From assembly GCA_905479575.1 (NCBI GenBank), contig CAJQNB010000002.1:52590-116589 (forward strand): a stretch of DNA of 64,000 bases, read 5' to 3'. Below the pieces are notes generated by a model that was not told the DNA's origin, searched no databases, and saw only the letters and a program-made list of their open reading frames with translations. This document shows positions 1 through 8,121 of this stretch, piece by piece. Numbering within the stretch: the stretch's first letter is position 1; each line of letters starts with the position of its first letter. Both the position numbers and the translations under genes were made by a program. This DNA comes from an uncultured Pseudophaeobacter sp. Lineage in GTDB: Bacteria > Pseudomonadota > Alphaproteobacteria > Rhodobacterales > Rhodobacteraceae.

Positions 1-10
1 CTGATCAACA

Positions 11-445
11 ATGGGTGACGTCATGGACCTTGAAGTTATTTTCTCTATTGCTGGCTTACTTGCGATGGCAGGCTGGCTTGTTTTGCTCGCATCTCCGCTC
101 ATTCCACATTGGTCTGACTTGATTGCTGGTTATGTCATTCCGACCTTGCTCTCATTAGGTTACGTTACTCTCATTCTGTTTTTTCCATCAAACGGCGGGG
201 GCGGATTTGGTAGTCTCGCCGAAGTTATCGACCTGTTTGCGAACCCCAATGCGATGATGGCCGGGTGGGTGCATTATCTGGCGTTTGACTTGTTGATCGG
301 GGCCTGGATGTGCAGAACATCAAGGCGCGATGGACTTAGCTTCTGGCTGGTCGCGCCCTGCCTTCCAGTCACATTTCTTTTTGGTCCAGCGGGTTTCCTT
401 GCCTTTTCAATCGTTCGCATCTTTGCGCCGAAAAAAGCGGCCTAA
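11..445 (+). CDS. ABA4-like (DUF4281) membrane protein
   Basis: The 144-residue product has about four hydrophobic segments and contains GWVHYLAFDLLIGAW near residues 85-99, a signature of the ABA4-like/DUF4281 family. Plant ABA4 acts in neoxanthin synthesis, but the bacterial members have no settled role, so only the fold family is assigned. A second in-frame ATG lies at 23 and may be the true start, because neither candidate has a strong Shine-Dalgarno sequence. The next gene begins 31 bases downstream on the same strand. The gene lies at the window edge, so its upstream context is unknown. Confidence 0.7.
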   Translation: MGDVMDLEVIFSIAGLLAMAGWLVLLASPLIPHWSDLIAGYVIPTLLSLGYVTLILFFPSNGGGGFGSLAEVIDLFANPNAMMAGWVHYLAFDLLIGAWMCRTSRRDGLSFWLVAPCLPVTFLFGPAGFLAFSIVRIFAPKKAA

Positions 446-476
446 ACTGATTCACACTAAAAAAAAGATTTTCCCA

Positions 477-989
477 ATGCAGGACGATGACACACAGCAA
501 GTTCACCTGATTTGCGGCTCAACGGGCGCGGGTAAGACGACATATGCCCGCGCGTTGGCCAACCGCAACGGCGGTGTTGTATTCTCGATTGATGAATGGA
601 TGGTATCCTTGTTTGGGGAGGACGCACCGGACGCCTTGGACCCCGCATGGATCTTCCCACGCGTCCATCGTTGCGAGACGCAAATGTGGGCAATGGCGTT
701 GCAGCTTGGCAAGTTGGGCGTTCCGTCGATCCTAGACTTTGGGTTTCAGCGGCAAGAACACCGTCAGAAGTATGGCAGACTCGCGAAGCAGGCTCAGTTT
801 ACGGCAAAGCTGCATGTCCTGAATGTCGATGCTTCAGAGCGGTGGAAACGTATTGAGGCGCGCAATACTCACCAGGGTGAGAGCTTCCATATGGAAATCA
901 CACGCGGCATGTTTGACTATATCGAAACGACTTGGGAACTGCCCAGCGATGATGAGGTGGCCTCGATATCACTGGCAGATTTGGATTAG
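477..989 (+). CDS. P-loop kinase-like ATPase (zeta-toxin/AAA_33 type)
   Basis: The 170-residue protein opens with a Walker A motif, GSTGAGKTTYA, near residue 14, followed by a DEW segment and a C-terminal arginine-rich lid (ERWKRIEARN). This is the arrangement of small nucleoside or antibiotic kinase-like P-loop proteins annotated as AAA family ATPases. The frame is open back to 330, but the segment before 477 overlaps the upstream gene and lacks family character, so the ATG at 477 was chosen. The substrate is unknown. No antitoxin-like partner is visible next to it, so a toxin role is not claimed. Confidence 0.7.
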   Translation: MQDDDTQQVHLICGSTGAGKTTYARALANRNGGVVFSIDEWMVSLFGEDAPDALDPAWIFPRVHRCETQMWAMALQLGKLGVPSILDFGFQRQEHRQKYGRLAKQAQFTAKLHVLNVDASERWKRIEARNTHQGESFHMEITRGMFDYIETTWELPSDDEVASISLADLD

Positions 990-1129
990 CGTCTATCAAT
1001 TACTTCATAGAGCGGTCGTTCGTACAGCATGCTGCATCATGCACTTTGGGCGTATTTTGTTGAAAAACTCGCCCTTGCTCGAAGGGCCGTCGGCTGATTC
1101 AATTCCAGTACAGGGTGGGAGGATTGGCG

Positions 1130-1552
1130 ATGACAGGACCGCAGCAGGAGGCGCGGCCAGCGCTGTTTTACGAGTTTTCGCTGGAGGATCATGTCCCGCA
1201 GAACCATCTGCTTCGCTCCATCGACCGGTTCGTGGACCTGTCCGGCATCCGCAGCTACCTTGCCGATTTCTACAGACATACAGGGCGGCCTTCCGTCGAT
1301 CCTGAGCTCCTCATCCGCATGCTGCTGGTGGGGTATTGCTTTGGTATCCGGTCAGAGCGGCGGCTTTGCGTGTAGGTCCATCTGAACTTGGCATATCGCT
1401 GGTTCTGCCGTCTCGATCTCAGCGATCGCGCGCCTGACCACTCGACCTTTTCCAAGAACCGGCACGGCCGTTTCCGCGACAGCGAACTACTGCGGCACCT
1501 GTTCGAGAATGAGCCAGGTCACGCCATTGGCCCGAGTGACAATGGCGAATGA
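1130..1552 (+). pseudogene. Broken IS1182/IS5-like transposase, N-terminal fragment
   Basis: From the ATG at 1130 the reading frame gives a typical transposase N-terminus (DUF772 type): LFYEFSLEDHVPQNHLLR, then DPELLIRMLLVGYCFGIRSER. An in-frame TAG at 1373-1375 interrupts it, and homologous sequence continues in the same frame (HLNLAYRWFCRLDL, then DHSTFSKNRHGRFRDSELL) to about 1510. After that the similarity stops and the frame closes at 1550-1552. The DDE catalytic domain is absent, so this is a dead remnant. No terminal inverted repeats were found around it. Confidence 0.8.
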
Positions 1553-1608
1553 GCGAACTGAGTGTAAGTTCCCTTTAGGTGTGCCAAAGTCTGTTTTTTG
1601 CCCGAGTT

Positions 1609-1635
1609 CGTCACAAACTCTGCATGCGGATCGTC
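1609..1635 (+). promoter_or_regulatory. Candidate ECF41 sigma-dependent promoter
   Basis: The sequence CGTCACA (1609-1615), exactly 16 bases, then CGTC (1632-1635) matches the published ECF41 promoter pattern TGTCACA-N16-CGTC with one change at the first base. It lies about 30 bases upstream of the start of an operon whose last gene encodes an ECF41-like sigma factor, which fits the autoregulation usual for this group. A GGAG ribosome-binding site follows at 1658-1661. Confidence 0.7.
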
Positions 1636-1666
1636 ATATCACTGAACACTTACCTTTGGAGATGAT

Positions 1667-2053
1667 ATGCGACACACCGTTCTGATAGCCGTTGGCGGGC
1701 TTTCCCTTGGAACAGCTGCCTACATTTGGACCGCCACAAATCACTGGTATACCAGTGTACCCGGTGTATCACTGACCGGACCGCTCAATTTTCACTTTGC
1801 CAGGGATGTCGCGCTTGCCTACCTGGCTAGTGGTGCGGCGTTGATTTGGGCAGGTGTGAAACATGACAGGTCAGCAGGCGTATGTGGCGCGTCATGGCTT
1901 GTGCTTCATGCGGTATTTCACATCTGGATCTGGATACATCGCGGTAGCCCCATGGACGTTGTTGCCTTAACAAACCTGACTGGCATTCAAGTGCCTGCCT
2001 TTCTGGCGATGTGGGCGACCATCAGCGCTCCAACAGAAAGGGCAACAGCATGA
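1667..2053 (+). CDS. Small four-helix membrane protein in ECF41 operon
   Basis: The 128-residue product has four predicted membrane segments: an N-terminal one ending near AAYIW, one around ALAYLASGAALIWAG, one around SWLVLHAVFHIWIWIHRG, and a C-terminal one. I do not recognise a named family. GGAG sits five bases before the ATG. The stop codon overlaps the next start (ATGA at 2050-2053), so translation is probably coupled to the AhpD-like gene. As the first gene behind the candidate ECF41 promoter it is probably part of the sigma factor's own regulon. Confidence 0.75.
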   Translation: MRHTVLIAVGGLSLGTAAYIWTATNHWYTSVPGVSLTGPLNFHFARDVALAYLASGAALIWAGVKHDRSAGVCGASWLVLHAVFHIWIWIHRGSPMDVVALTNLTGIQVPAFLAMWATISAPTERATA

Positions 2054-2592
2054 TACGCGCTTTGTTAAAAATGGGCGCCGGACGGTTCGCGCAACGCTAC
2101 AACTATGATACGGCTTACATGTCGCATATTGTTGATACCTCTACGGCAGCGGGCCTGCGACTATCTACGCTACCGCTCTACAGTCAGTTTCGCGGCCCAA
2201 AACAGGCCCGCGACGTCTGGGCTGGGGCGATGCTTGGATCGACGCAAGAGGGGGACTGTGGGCCATGCGTGCAATTGGTCGTTGATATGGCGCTTGAATC
2301 GAATGTACCAGCAAAGCTGATTGTACTTTGCCTTGAAGGCAACGCCGGTAGGGCAGGTGACGTCGGCCTTGGGTATAGGTTTGCGCAGGCCGCCATCGCC
2401 GATACCCCTGACTTGGCCGAGCTGCGAGAAACGATTGAAGAACGGTTCGGCGCAACGGCGCTAATTGCGGCCTCATTCGCAGCTTCTAGCGGGCGAATTT
2501 TTCCGGTATTGAAACGCGGTCTGGGACATGGGCAAACCTGTCAAAGTGTTCAGATTGACAGCACGACCATTCGGGTCCGGCATCAAACATGA
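2050..2592 (+). CDS. Carboxymuconolactone decarboxylase/AhpD-like protein
   Basis: This 180-residue protein carries EGDCGPC at residues 67-73, the redox CxxC (Cys70 and Cys73) of the carboxymuconolactone decarboxylase/AhpD superfamily, whose members reduce peroxides or act on lactones. The start is the ATG at 2050, which overlaps the upstream stop; an upstream in-frame ATG at 2011 lies inside the neighbouring gene. Its own stop overlaps the sigma-factor start at 2589. ECF41 sigma factors are typically encoded next to such carboxymuconolactone decarboxylase-like genes, so it is the likely output gene. The substrate is unknown. Confidence 0.85.
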   Translation: MIRALLKMGAGRFAQRYNYDTAYMSHIVDTSTAAGLRLSTLPLYSQFRGPKQARDVWAGAMLGSTQEGDCGPCVQLVVDMALESNVPAKLIVLCLEGNAGRAGDVGLGYRFAQAAIADTPDLAELRETIEERFGATALIAASFAASSGRIFPVLKRGLGHGQTCQSVQIDSTTIRVRHQT

Positions 2593-3464
2593 ACGTGGCC
2601 ACAGATATTTTTGAGTTCGAGCGTTCGAAACTGATTTCCCTGTGTTATCGCATGATTGGCGAACGTGCAGGCGCCGAGGACGCGGTGCAGGACACCTGGC
2701 TGAAATGGGCGGCGGCAGACACCAGCCGAATTGAAAATCCATCGGCCTGGCTGCGGCGCGTCGCGACTAATATTGCCATCGACACCTTGCGTTCAGCCCA
2801 TCGACAGCGCGAGGTCTATGTGGGTCCATGGCTTCCTGAACCTCTCTTGCAAATGGAGGTTCAGGATCCAAGCAACCATTTTGAGCTGGCGCAGGAGTGT
2901 GAGTTGGCATTGCTCTGGGCCATGGAGCGCCTTACCGAGCGCGAGCGCGCAGCCTTCATTCTGAGAGAAGCCTTTGATGCCAGCTATTCGGAAATAGCGG
3001 ACACGCTTGGCACAAGCGAGGCTGCCTGTCGCCAGCTGGTCAGCAGGTCCCAGAAGAAACTACAAACCTCTGGACCACGGTTCGATGCCTCCCCAGAGGA
3101 TGTTGCCGATTTGAGCCAACGCTTTTTCACGGCGGTTATGTCGGAAGACTTCGATCAGGCGCTGTCGCTTCTTACACCCAATTCTGTTGCGCTGTCAGAT
3201 GGTGGGGCCAATAAAAGAGCCGCGCGTCGCCCGTTGGTTGGCGGCAGCGAAATCATACAGGTGTTCCGTGCGCTGTACGAAAAGGCAAAAGCAGAACAGG
3301 GCTGGACAACCCAGGTGTCGATGGTGAACGCCAAGCCCGCGATCCTGCGCAGCCAGTTTGGCGTTTTGGATTCCATCACAACGCTTGCCCCGGACCAAAA
3401 CGGCAAGATTGCCTGGCTCTATATCATGAGAAACCCTGACAAATTAGGTCTGGGCGCCCCATAA
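2589..3464 (+). CDS. ECF41-type sigma factor with C-terminal SnoaL-like domain
   Basis: The 291-residue protein has sigma region 2 (residues about 9-75, with DAVQDTWLKW), region 4 (about 105-160, with YSEIADTLGTSEAACRQLVSR) and a C-terminal SnoaL-like extension. It carries the three signature motifs known from the ECF41 group: WLPEP (81-85), a DGG motif (204-206) and NPDKL (282-286). In ECF41 the fused extension replaces a separate anti-sigma factor and tunes activity; no anti-sigma gene is present here. It is the last of three translationally coupled genes and probably activates its own operon through the site at 1609-1635. Confidence 0.93.
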   Translation: MNVATDIFEFERSKLISLCYRMIGERAGAEDAVQDTWLKWAAADTSRIENPSAWLRRVATNIAIDTLRSAHRQREVYVGPWLPEPLLQMEVQDPSNHFELAQECELALLWAMERLTERERAAFILREAFDASYSEIADTLGTSEAACRQLVSRSQKKLQTSGPRFDASPEDVADLSQRFFTAVMSEDFDQALSLLTPNSVALSDGGANKRAARRPLVGGSEIIQVFRALYEKAKAEQGWTTQVSMVNAKPAILRSQFGVLDSITTLAPDQNGKIAWLYIMRNPDKLGLGAP

Positions 3465-3964
3465 CTGACCCGTCAAAAGCAATTGATTAGAACGCTCTAA
3501 TCGATGGATGCCATGGATATGAAAGCAATGACCGTGCTGCCCAAAGGACAATTTAACATCGGAGACATGCCAAGATTTGGTCTACGGCTTTTGTGATGGG
3601 AATGCCAAAGGCGGTATAGCGGTCGTGGAATGAGACCGCTTGGCGGTGGCACCCAAATCATGGCTGAGTCAAACCAGATTGAAAATGACCGAGCGGTTTT
3701 CGCGCAGCGTTGTAGGAGGGCCAGTTCTTTGTCTGATACTTCGTCAGGGACCAGCTGCTCATCTCTCCCAGCTATCACGTTGGATTCACAAAATGAATCC
3801 CTGCCGGAATTTGTGCGACAAAGCCATCCTGTGGTGGGCCGTCGTGGAACAGAAAACGACTGGGATTTGCGACAGGATTTTCAACCAAATCCTAATAGGT
3901 GAAAATCACATTCTGCATAAGCTATTGAGATCTATCTAGTTTCACTCCCTGCTTGAGAAGGAAG
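3465..3964 (+). other. 500-base stretch without a convincing gene
   Basis: Short open frames exist on both strands (for example minus 3497-3778), but none has a recognisable domain, a ribosome-binding site or conserved-looking composition. The stretch lies between the ECF41 operon and tRNA-Tyr and may be decayed DNA. No repeats or terminator were identified. Confidence 0.5.
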
Positions 3965-4048
3965 TGGTGGGCGACCCTGGAATCGAACCAGGCGTGCGTC
4001 TCCGCGAGGGAGTTACAGTCCCCTGCCACACCTTGCGGCCTGTCGCCC
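3965..4048 (-). tRNA. tRNA-Tyr (GTA)
   Basis: The minus strand folds as a class II tRNA of 84 bases. The acceptor stem is GGGCGAC paired with GTCGCCC, the anticodon loop reads CTGTAAC (anticodon GTA), there is a long variable arm, and the T arm is CCTGG-TTCGATT-CCAGG. The CCA tail is encoded (3967-3965). Its 3' end faces the ECF41 region, a possible integration edge, although no attachment-site repeat was found. Confidence 0.96.
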
Positions 4049-4167
4049 ACTAGCAAGTCGCTGTTGACCTGCTGTGGGGGGGTGATTACTAGCGCACCTA
4101 AGGGGCGTCAACAGAAAAAGCGCAAGTTTTTTGCCCGAACCTGAAATTCCTTTTGCTGGAGAGAACG

Positions 4168-4959
4168 ATGTCCAAGAAACCCACGAAAAAGCCCCAGTGG
4201 GTGATCGAAAAGGAGCAGAACAAAAAGGCCGGAGGCACTGAGACCGTCTGGCTCTTTGGGCTGCATGCTGTGCGCGATGCGCTGATGAACCCGAAGCGGA
4301 AAAAATTACGTCTTATCGTAACATTGAATGCCCAGAACAAACTGGAAGACGCCATCGCTGCTGCCGGGATAGATCCGGAACTGGTAGAGCCGCGCAAGTT
4401 CAACGCGCCGCTGGATCCTAATTCGGTGCACCAGGGGGCGGCTCTGGAAGTGATGCCACTGAGCTGGGGCTCTTTGTCGGAAAACTGTATCGGTGCTGAG
4501 ATCCCACGGGTGATTTTGCTGGATCGGGTGACCGACCCGCATAATGTCGGAGCCATTCTGCGCTCTGCCGAAGTGTTTGGCGCCAGCGCCGTCATCGGCA
4601 CCCGGCACCATTCGGCACCGGAAACCGGTGCCCTGGCCAAAACTGCGAGCGGCGCGCTGGAGCGCCAACCCTATCTGCGGATGCGCAATCTGGCCGACAC
4701 GATTACCGAGCTGCAGAACATGGGCTATGTGGTGCTGGGGCTGGATGGTGAGGCAGAACAGACCATCGAGAGCTGTCTTGCGGGGCGTAAGGATTTACCC
4801 GTTGCGCTGGTCCTGGGTGCCGAAGGCCCTGGGCTGCGGCAAAAAACCAAAGAAACTGTTGATCACCTGGTGAAAATTGACGCAGCGGGCGGGTTTGGTT
4901 CGCTCAACGTCTCAAATGCCGCCGCGATCGCCCTATATGCCAGCCTAGAGCGGTCCTGA
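4168..4959 (+). CDS. rlmB: 23S rRNA 2'-O-ribose methyltransferase, TrmH/RlmB family
   Basis: The 263-residue protein shows the SpoU/TrmH knot motifs: ILLDRVTDPHNVGAILRSAE (motif 1), LVLGAEGPGL (motif 2) and GFGSLNVSNAAAIALY (motif 3). An N-terminal substrate-binding region begins WLFGLHAVRDAL. The family methylates the 2'-O of a 23S rRNA guanosine (G2251 in E. coli) using SAM. The start at 4168 was chosen over 4153 because GGAGAG sits correctly upstream. The lysine-rich first 30 residues are longer than in E. coli. A tRNA target of the same family cannot be fully excluded. Confidence 0.93.
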   Translation: MSKKPTKKPQWVIEKEQNKKAGGTETVWLFGLHAVRDALMNPKRKKLRLIVTLNAQNKLEDAIAAAGIDPELVEPRKFNAPLDPNSVHQGAALEVMPLSWGSLSENCIGAEIPRVILLDRVTDPHNVGAILRSAEVFGASAVIGTRHHSAPETGALAKTASGALERQPYLRMRNLADTITELQNMGYVVLGLDGEAEQTIESCLAGRKDLPVALVLGAEGPGLRQKTKETVDHLVKIDAAGGFGSLNVSNAAAIALYASLERS

Positions 4960-4991
4960 GACCGCACAACAGCACAAAGGCGGACGGCGAG

Positions 4992-5360
4992 ATGGCACAA
5001 AGCGGAGCCCATGGTGGCAAAATACTGAGTTGCTGCTATTGCGGCGTGCAATCGAGCTTCATGCCCCGCAAAACAGAGAGTGGCATTTCAGCCCTGATCT
5101 GTGGAACCTGCGGCGCACCTTTGGCCAGCCAGAAAGCACGCCCCCTGACACCCGGAAAGGGGGCACGGCTGCCATCGGCAACGGCGCTTGACAGGCCTGC
5201 TGCGGCTTTGACCAAGCCCAAGGGCAAAAAGATCAAAGGCGCAAAAGGAAAAAAACCGATTCACAAGAGTGGCAAAAGCAAGGAACCCAAAAAGCGCAAG
5301 GGCCTGTTCCAGTCGCTGTTGTCAGAAGCTGTCGATCTGGTTGAGGATATTTTTGACTGA
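4992..5360 (+). CDS. Small zinc-ribbon protein with lysine-rich tail
   Basis: The 122-residue product has two Cys pairs, CCYC near residues 14-17 and CGTC near residues 37-40, which would form one zinc ribbon. A very basic linker (GKKIKGAKGKKPIHKSGKSK) and a short acidic amphipathic end (SLLSEAVDLVEDIF) follow. No named family is recognised; nucleic-acid or ribosome association is possible from the charge pattern but is only inference. It follows rlmB after 32 bases on the same strand and may be co-transcribed with it. Confidence 0.65.
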   Translation: MAQSGAHGGKILSCCYCGVQSSFMPRKTESGISALICGTCGAPLASQKARPLTPGKGARLPSATALDRPAAALTKPKGKKIKGAKGKKPIHKSGKSKEPKKRKGLFQSLLSEAVDLVEDIFD

Positions 5361-5461
5361 TTACGCTCACGTCGCGATCACAAAACTGTAACCCATCTAT
5401 GCAAAACGCCCTTTCTAGGCCAGATTTAAGGCTGTTCTATCTGCATCTTTCGGAGGTTCCT

Positions 5462-5911
5462 TTGGTTCTGCGCCACACTCTTGTTGCTTTGGTCCTGACC
5501 CTAGGTCTGGCGCCGCTGTCTGCGCGGGCAGAGACGCCGATCTTTTCTGCCCACGATGGCCTGGCCCTGGATGGCTATGATGTTGTTGCCTTTTTCGAAG
5601 GGCAGGGCGCAGTGCTTGGCCGCCAGGAGTTTGCGCTGATGTGGAAGGGCGTCTTTTGGCGGTTTTCCTCTTCTGGCCATCAGGCGCAGTTTGAGGCGAA
5701 CCCACGCGCCTATGCACCGGTCTTTGGCGGTTATTGCGCCTATGCGGTGTCGCAGGGCTACCTTGCCCATGGTGATCCTAGTTTGTGGCGGATCGAAGAT
5801 GGTGAGTTGTTGTTGCTCAACAACCCCGCTGTCGAGGCGGTCTGGCAGCAGGAAAAACCAGAACTTTTGCAGGCGGCGCACGACAATTGGCCTGCAGTTC
5901 TGCGCCACTGA
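5462..5911 (+). CDS. Exported YHS-domain protein
   Basis: The 149-residue product begins with a clear signal peptide (VLRHTLVALVLTLGL, cleaved after ARA) and then a YHS domain: ALDGYDVVAFFEGQ, RFSSSGHQAQFEANPRAYAPVFGGYCAYAV. YHS proteins bind metal, and periplasmic members of this kind are common in Rhodobacteraceae without an assigned reaction. The frame is open from an ATG at 5399, but a TTG at 5462 sits five bases after CGGAGGT and places the signal peptide at the N-terminus, so the TTG start is preferred. Confidence 0.8.
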   Translation: MVLRHTLVALVLTLGLAPLSARAETPIFSAHDGLALDGYDVVAFFEGQGAVLGRQEFALMWKGVFWRFSSSGHQAQFEANPRAYAPVFGGYCAYAVSQGYLAHGDPSLWRIEDGELLLLNNPAVEAVWQQEKPELLQAAHDNWPAVLRH

Positions 5912-5984
5912 CGGCTGCCCCAGGCCTGGTTTGCGAAAAAAAGTACCTGTTGGGATCTTTTTTTTAAATGTTGCCATCCTACAT

Positions 5985-6080
5985 CTATAGGGACTGCGGA
6001 GCGGAAACGCCGTAGCTCTTTATCAATGTCCCTCGTTCCACACCTCGCGCCCGGAGCTTTGGCTTTCGGGCGTTTTTTTT
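5985..6080 (+). ncRNA. Candidate small RNA ending in a strong intrinsic terminator
   Basis: Between the YHS gene and the CoA-binding gene there is a stretch of about 95 bases with no coding potential. It begins around GGGACTGCGGAGCGG and ends with a GC-rich hairpin plus eight T residues (6048-6080). The distance from the YHS stop (137 bases) and an earlier T-run at 5958-5965 leave room for an independent transcript. It could instead be the distal 3' end of the YHS mRNA. No Rfam family is recognised. Confidence 0.3.
6048..6080 (+). terminator. Intrinsic terminator
   Basis: CGCCCG (6048-6053) pairs with CGGGCG (6067-6072) and is followed by eight T residues. It ends either the YHS transcript or the candidate small RNA. 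Confidence 0.8.
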
Positions 6081-6169
6081 GGCCGCTGTTGACGGTGGGC
6101 GGCTGTTGCCAGGGCATTTCTGTCGTTTCTGGGCTAGGCCTTGGCGGGAGGGTCGGCTACCTCTGGTGT

Positions 6170-6640
6170 ATGACAGACTACAGCGACAGCTTTTTGAAAT
6201 CTATTTTGCAACGCAACCGCACCATCGCGGTTGTTGGGGTGTCAATGAACCCGGTGCGTCCCAGCTACTATGTGGCGCGGTATTTGGGGCTCAAAGGGTA
6301 TCGGGTGATTCCGGTCAATCCTGGCCATGCGGGCAAGCGGTTGTTTGGCGAAGTGGTGCAGCCCAGCCTTTCAGCGATCCAACAGCCGGTGGATATGGTG
6401 GACATCTTTCGCCGCTCTGACGCGGTGCCCCCCATCGTCGATGAGGCGCTTGAGGTCTTTCCTGAGCTGAAATGTATCTGGATGCAGATCGGGGTTGAGC
6501 ATACGGCGGCAGCGGCCAAGGCCGAAGCCCGTGGGGTGGATGTGGTGCAAAACCGCTGTCCCAAGATCGAATATCAGCGCCTGTTCGGCGAGCTGCGCAT
6601 GGGTGGCTTTGCCACCGGTATCATTTCCTCAAAACTGTAG
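6170..6640 (+). CDS. CoA-binding (Rossmann) domain protein, YccU type
   Basis: The 156-residue protein is a single CoA_binding domain: TIAVVGVSMNPVRPSYYVARYL at the N-terminus (nucleotide-binding loop), then YRVIPVNPG, VDMVDIFRRSDAVPPIVDEA and the terminal NRCPKIEYQRL. It resembles the CoA-binding part of succinyl-CoA synthetase alpha and YccU-like stand-alone proteins, whose role is unclear. The ATG at 6170 was selected because the open frame before it runs through the terminator at 6048-6080. It converges on the histidine genes, with the hairpin element at 6663-6733 between them. Confidence 0.88.
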   Translation: MTDYSDSFLKSILQRNRTIAVVGVSMNPVRPSYYVARYLGLKGYRVIPVNPGHAGKRLFGEVVQPSLSAIQQPVDMVDIFRRSDAVPPIVDEALEVFPELKCIWMQIGVEHTAAAAKAEARGVDVVQNRCPKIEYQRLFGELRMGGFATGIISSKL

Positions 6641-6662
6641 TGTTCCAGTAAGAAGAGGGGGT

Positions 6663-6733
6663 GCTCCCGCCCGTCAGACCAGCATCAAAGATGCAGGACT
6701 TCCCGTTGGGCCCAGCCGGGCCTGCGGCCCGGC
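6663..6733 (+). repeat. Intergenic mosaic hairpin element, copy A
   Basis: The element starts GCTCCCGCCCG (6663) and then has hairpin 1 (GCATC-AAA-GATGC, 6682-6694), a TTGGG linker and hairpin 2 (GCCGGGCC-TGC-GGCCCGGC, 6715-6733). The same order of blocks, with different stem sequences, recurs at 38752-38822 and 63175-63248. It lies between two convergent genes. Confidence 0.65.
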
Positions 6734-6861
6734 AAAGAAAGAGTTGCTGAGAAGCGTTTGAGGAGCGAAACCGCCTGGCAAAGCGCCTGAAACAGTATCA
6801 GAATTTTCTGGCTTAAGAATAACCCCATCCCTTGACTCAGGGGCAGATGGGAGACCTGGGG

Positions 6862-7179
6862 TCAGCCTTTGCTGCGGGAGGCCTTTTCGTCCAGGCCGCT
6901 CATGCTTTGGCGCCGTGTAAGTTCTGCCAGGACATCGTCCAGAGATACATCGCGCGCTGCCAGCATCACCAGGAAATGGTAGAGCGCATCGGCGCCCTCG
7001 GAGGCGAGCTTCGCCTGGTCGCCCTTGACGGCTTCGATGATCGCCTCAATGGCTTCTTCACCAAACTTCTCGGCGCATTTCTCCGGGCCCTTGGCGAGCA
7101 GCTTGGCGGTCCAGCTGCTTTTGGGGTCTGCAGTTTTGCGATTGTGGATGATTGCTTCCAGGTCGTGAAGAATGCTCAT
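6862..7179 (-). CDS. hisE: Phosphoribosyl-ATP pyrophosphatase
   Basis: The 105-residue cytoplasmic enzyme hydrolyses phosphoribosyl-ATP to phosphoribosyl-AMP in histidine synthesis. It shows the MazG-like helical core ([29 protein letters not shown] and [10 protein letters not shown]) with the acidic metal-binding residues in EEAIE. The length is normal for a stand-alone HisE; it is not fused to HisI. Its ATG at 7179 overlaps the hisF stop (ATGA), so it is the last gene of the hisA-DUF2867-hisF-hisE run. Confidence 0.96.
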   Translation of the reverse strand: MSILHDLEAIIHNRKTADPKSSWTAKLLAKGPEKCAEKFGEEAIEAIIEAVKGDQAKLASEGADALYHFLVMLAARDVSLDDVLAELTRRQSMSGLDEKASRSKG

Positions 7180-7937
7180 GTCAGCCTCATGGGGATACCG
7201 GCGGCGGCCATATGTTCCTTGGCCTCCTGAATGGAAAATTCGCCAAAGTGAAAAATGGATGCGGCGAGAACGGCAGAGGCGCCGCCTTCTGTCACGCCTT
7301 CAACCAGATGGTCCAGGGTGCCAACCCCACCAGAGGCGATCACTGGCACCTGCACCGCATCGGAAATGGCGCGGGTGAGGGGCAGGTTAAAGCCCGCCTT
7401 GGTGCCGTCGCGGTCCATCGAGGTCAGCAGGATTTCTCCCGCGCCCTTGGCCACCACGGTGCGGGCAAATTCTACCGCATCAATGCCGGTTGGGCGGCGG
7501 CCGCCATGGGTGAAGATCTCCCATTTGCCGGGTCTGACGGTTTTGGCGTCGATGGCGCAGACGATGCATTGGCTGCCAAACTGGTCGGCGGCCTCGGCGA
7601 TCACATCCGGGTTGGCCACGGCTGCGGAGTTGAACGAGACCTTGTCAGCACCTGCCAGCAACAAGGCGCGCACGTCTTCGCGGGTGCGCACGCCGCCGCC
7701 AACAGTGAGCGGCACAAAGCACTGTTCGGCGGTGCGGCGCACCACGTCAAACATGGTGCCGCGGTTTTCATGGGTGGCGTGAATATCGAGAAAAGTGATC
7801 TCATCCGCGCCGGCGGCATCATAGGCCTTGGCTGATTCTACCGGGTCACCTGCGTCGCGCAGGCCAACAAAATTGACGCCTTTGACCACACGGCCATCGG
7901 CCACGTCGAGACAGGGGATGATGCGGGTTTTTAGCAT
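7176..7937 (-). CDS. hisF: Imidazole glycerol phosphate synthase, cyclase subunit
   Basis: The 253-residue TIM barrel starts [23 protein letters not shown], which contains the catalytic Asp of HisF, and includes LTVGGGVR and VIASGGVG phosphate-binding loops. HisF uses ammonia delivered by the glutaminase HisH (here at 11988-12626) to make imidazole glycerol phosphate and AICAR. The length is typical. It overlaps hisE by four bases. hisH is unusually separated from hisF, by about 4 kb of unrelated genes. Confidence 0.98.
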   Translation of the reverse strand: MLKTRIIPCLDVADGRVVKGVNFVGLRDAGDPVESAKAYDAAGADEITFLDIHATHENRGTMFDVVRRTAEQCFVPLTVGGGVRTREDVRALLLAGADKVSFNSAAVANPDVIAEAADQFGSQCIVCAIDAKTVRPGKWEIFTHGGRRPTGIDAVEFARTVVAKGAGEILLTSMDRDGTKAGFNLPLTRAISDAVQVPVIASGGVGTLDHLVEGVTEGGASAVLAASIFHFGEFSIQEAKEHMAAAGIPMRLT

Positions 7938-7944
7938 CGCGTAT

Positions 7945-8085
7945 CTACCTTTTCCATGCTGTCAGGAGCAATGTCACGGCCAGCCATAAAACACCAGTAA
8001 CCAGCACAAGCGGCGCCAGAAGGCGTGGCGTAATAAACGCAACCGCCCCCGCGTATTTTGAGATCAGCCTGGTGTTGAAGCCCAA
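7945..8085 (-). CDS. Possible 46-residue single-helix membrane peptide
   Basis: Between hisF and the DUF2867 gene the minus strand encodes a peptide with one strong hydrophobic segment, [21 protein letters not shown], followed by KR and a stop. The only plausible starts are a TTG at 8085 or readthrough of the DUF2867 stop, since the frame is the same. The alternative frame in this gap gives a cysteine-rich peptide without family features. It is listed because the hydrophobic pattern looks non-random, but expression is unproven. Confidence 0.3.
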   Translation of the reverse strand: MGFNTRLISKYAGAVAFITPRLLAPLVLVTGVLWLAVTLLLTAWKR

Positions 8086-8121
8086 AAAGGCTGCGGGTGA
8101 ACTGTTGTAAGAGGCCGGGCA

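Noticed and set aside
477..989. Zeta-type toxin of a toxin-antitoxin module
   Set aside because: The P-loop kinase fold fits, but no antitoxin gene is adjacent and the catalytic residues of zeta toxins could not be matched with confidence.
3497..3778. Minus-strand frame of 93 codons in the gap before tRNA-Tyr
   Set aside because: No domain, no ribosome-binding site and no continuation; possibly decayed sequence but not supported as a gene.
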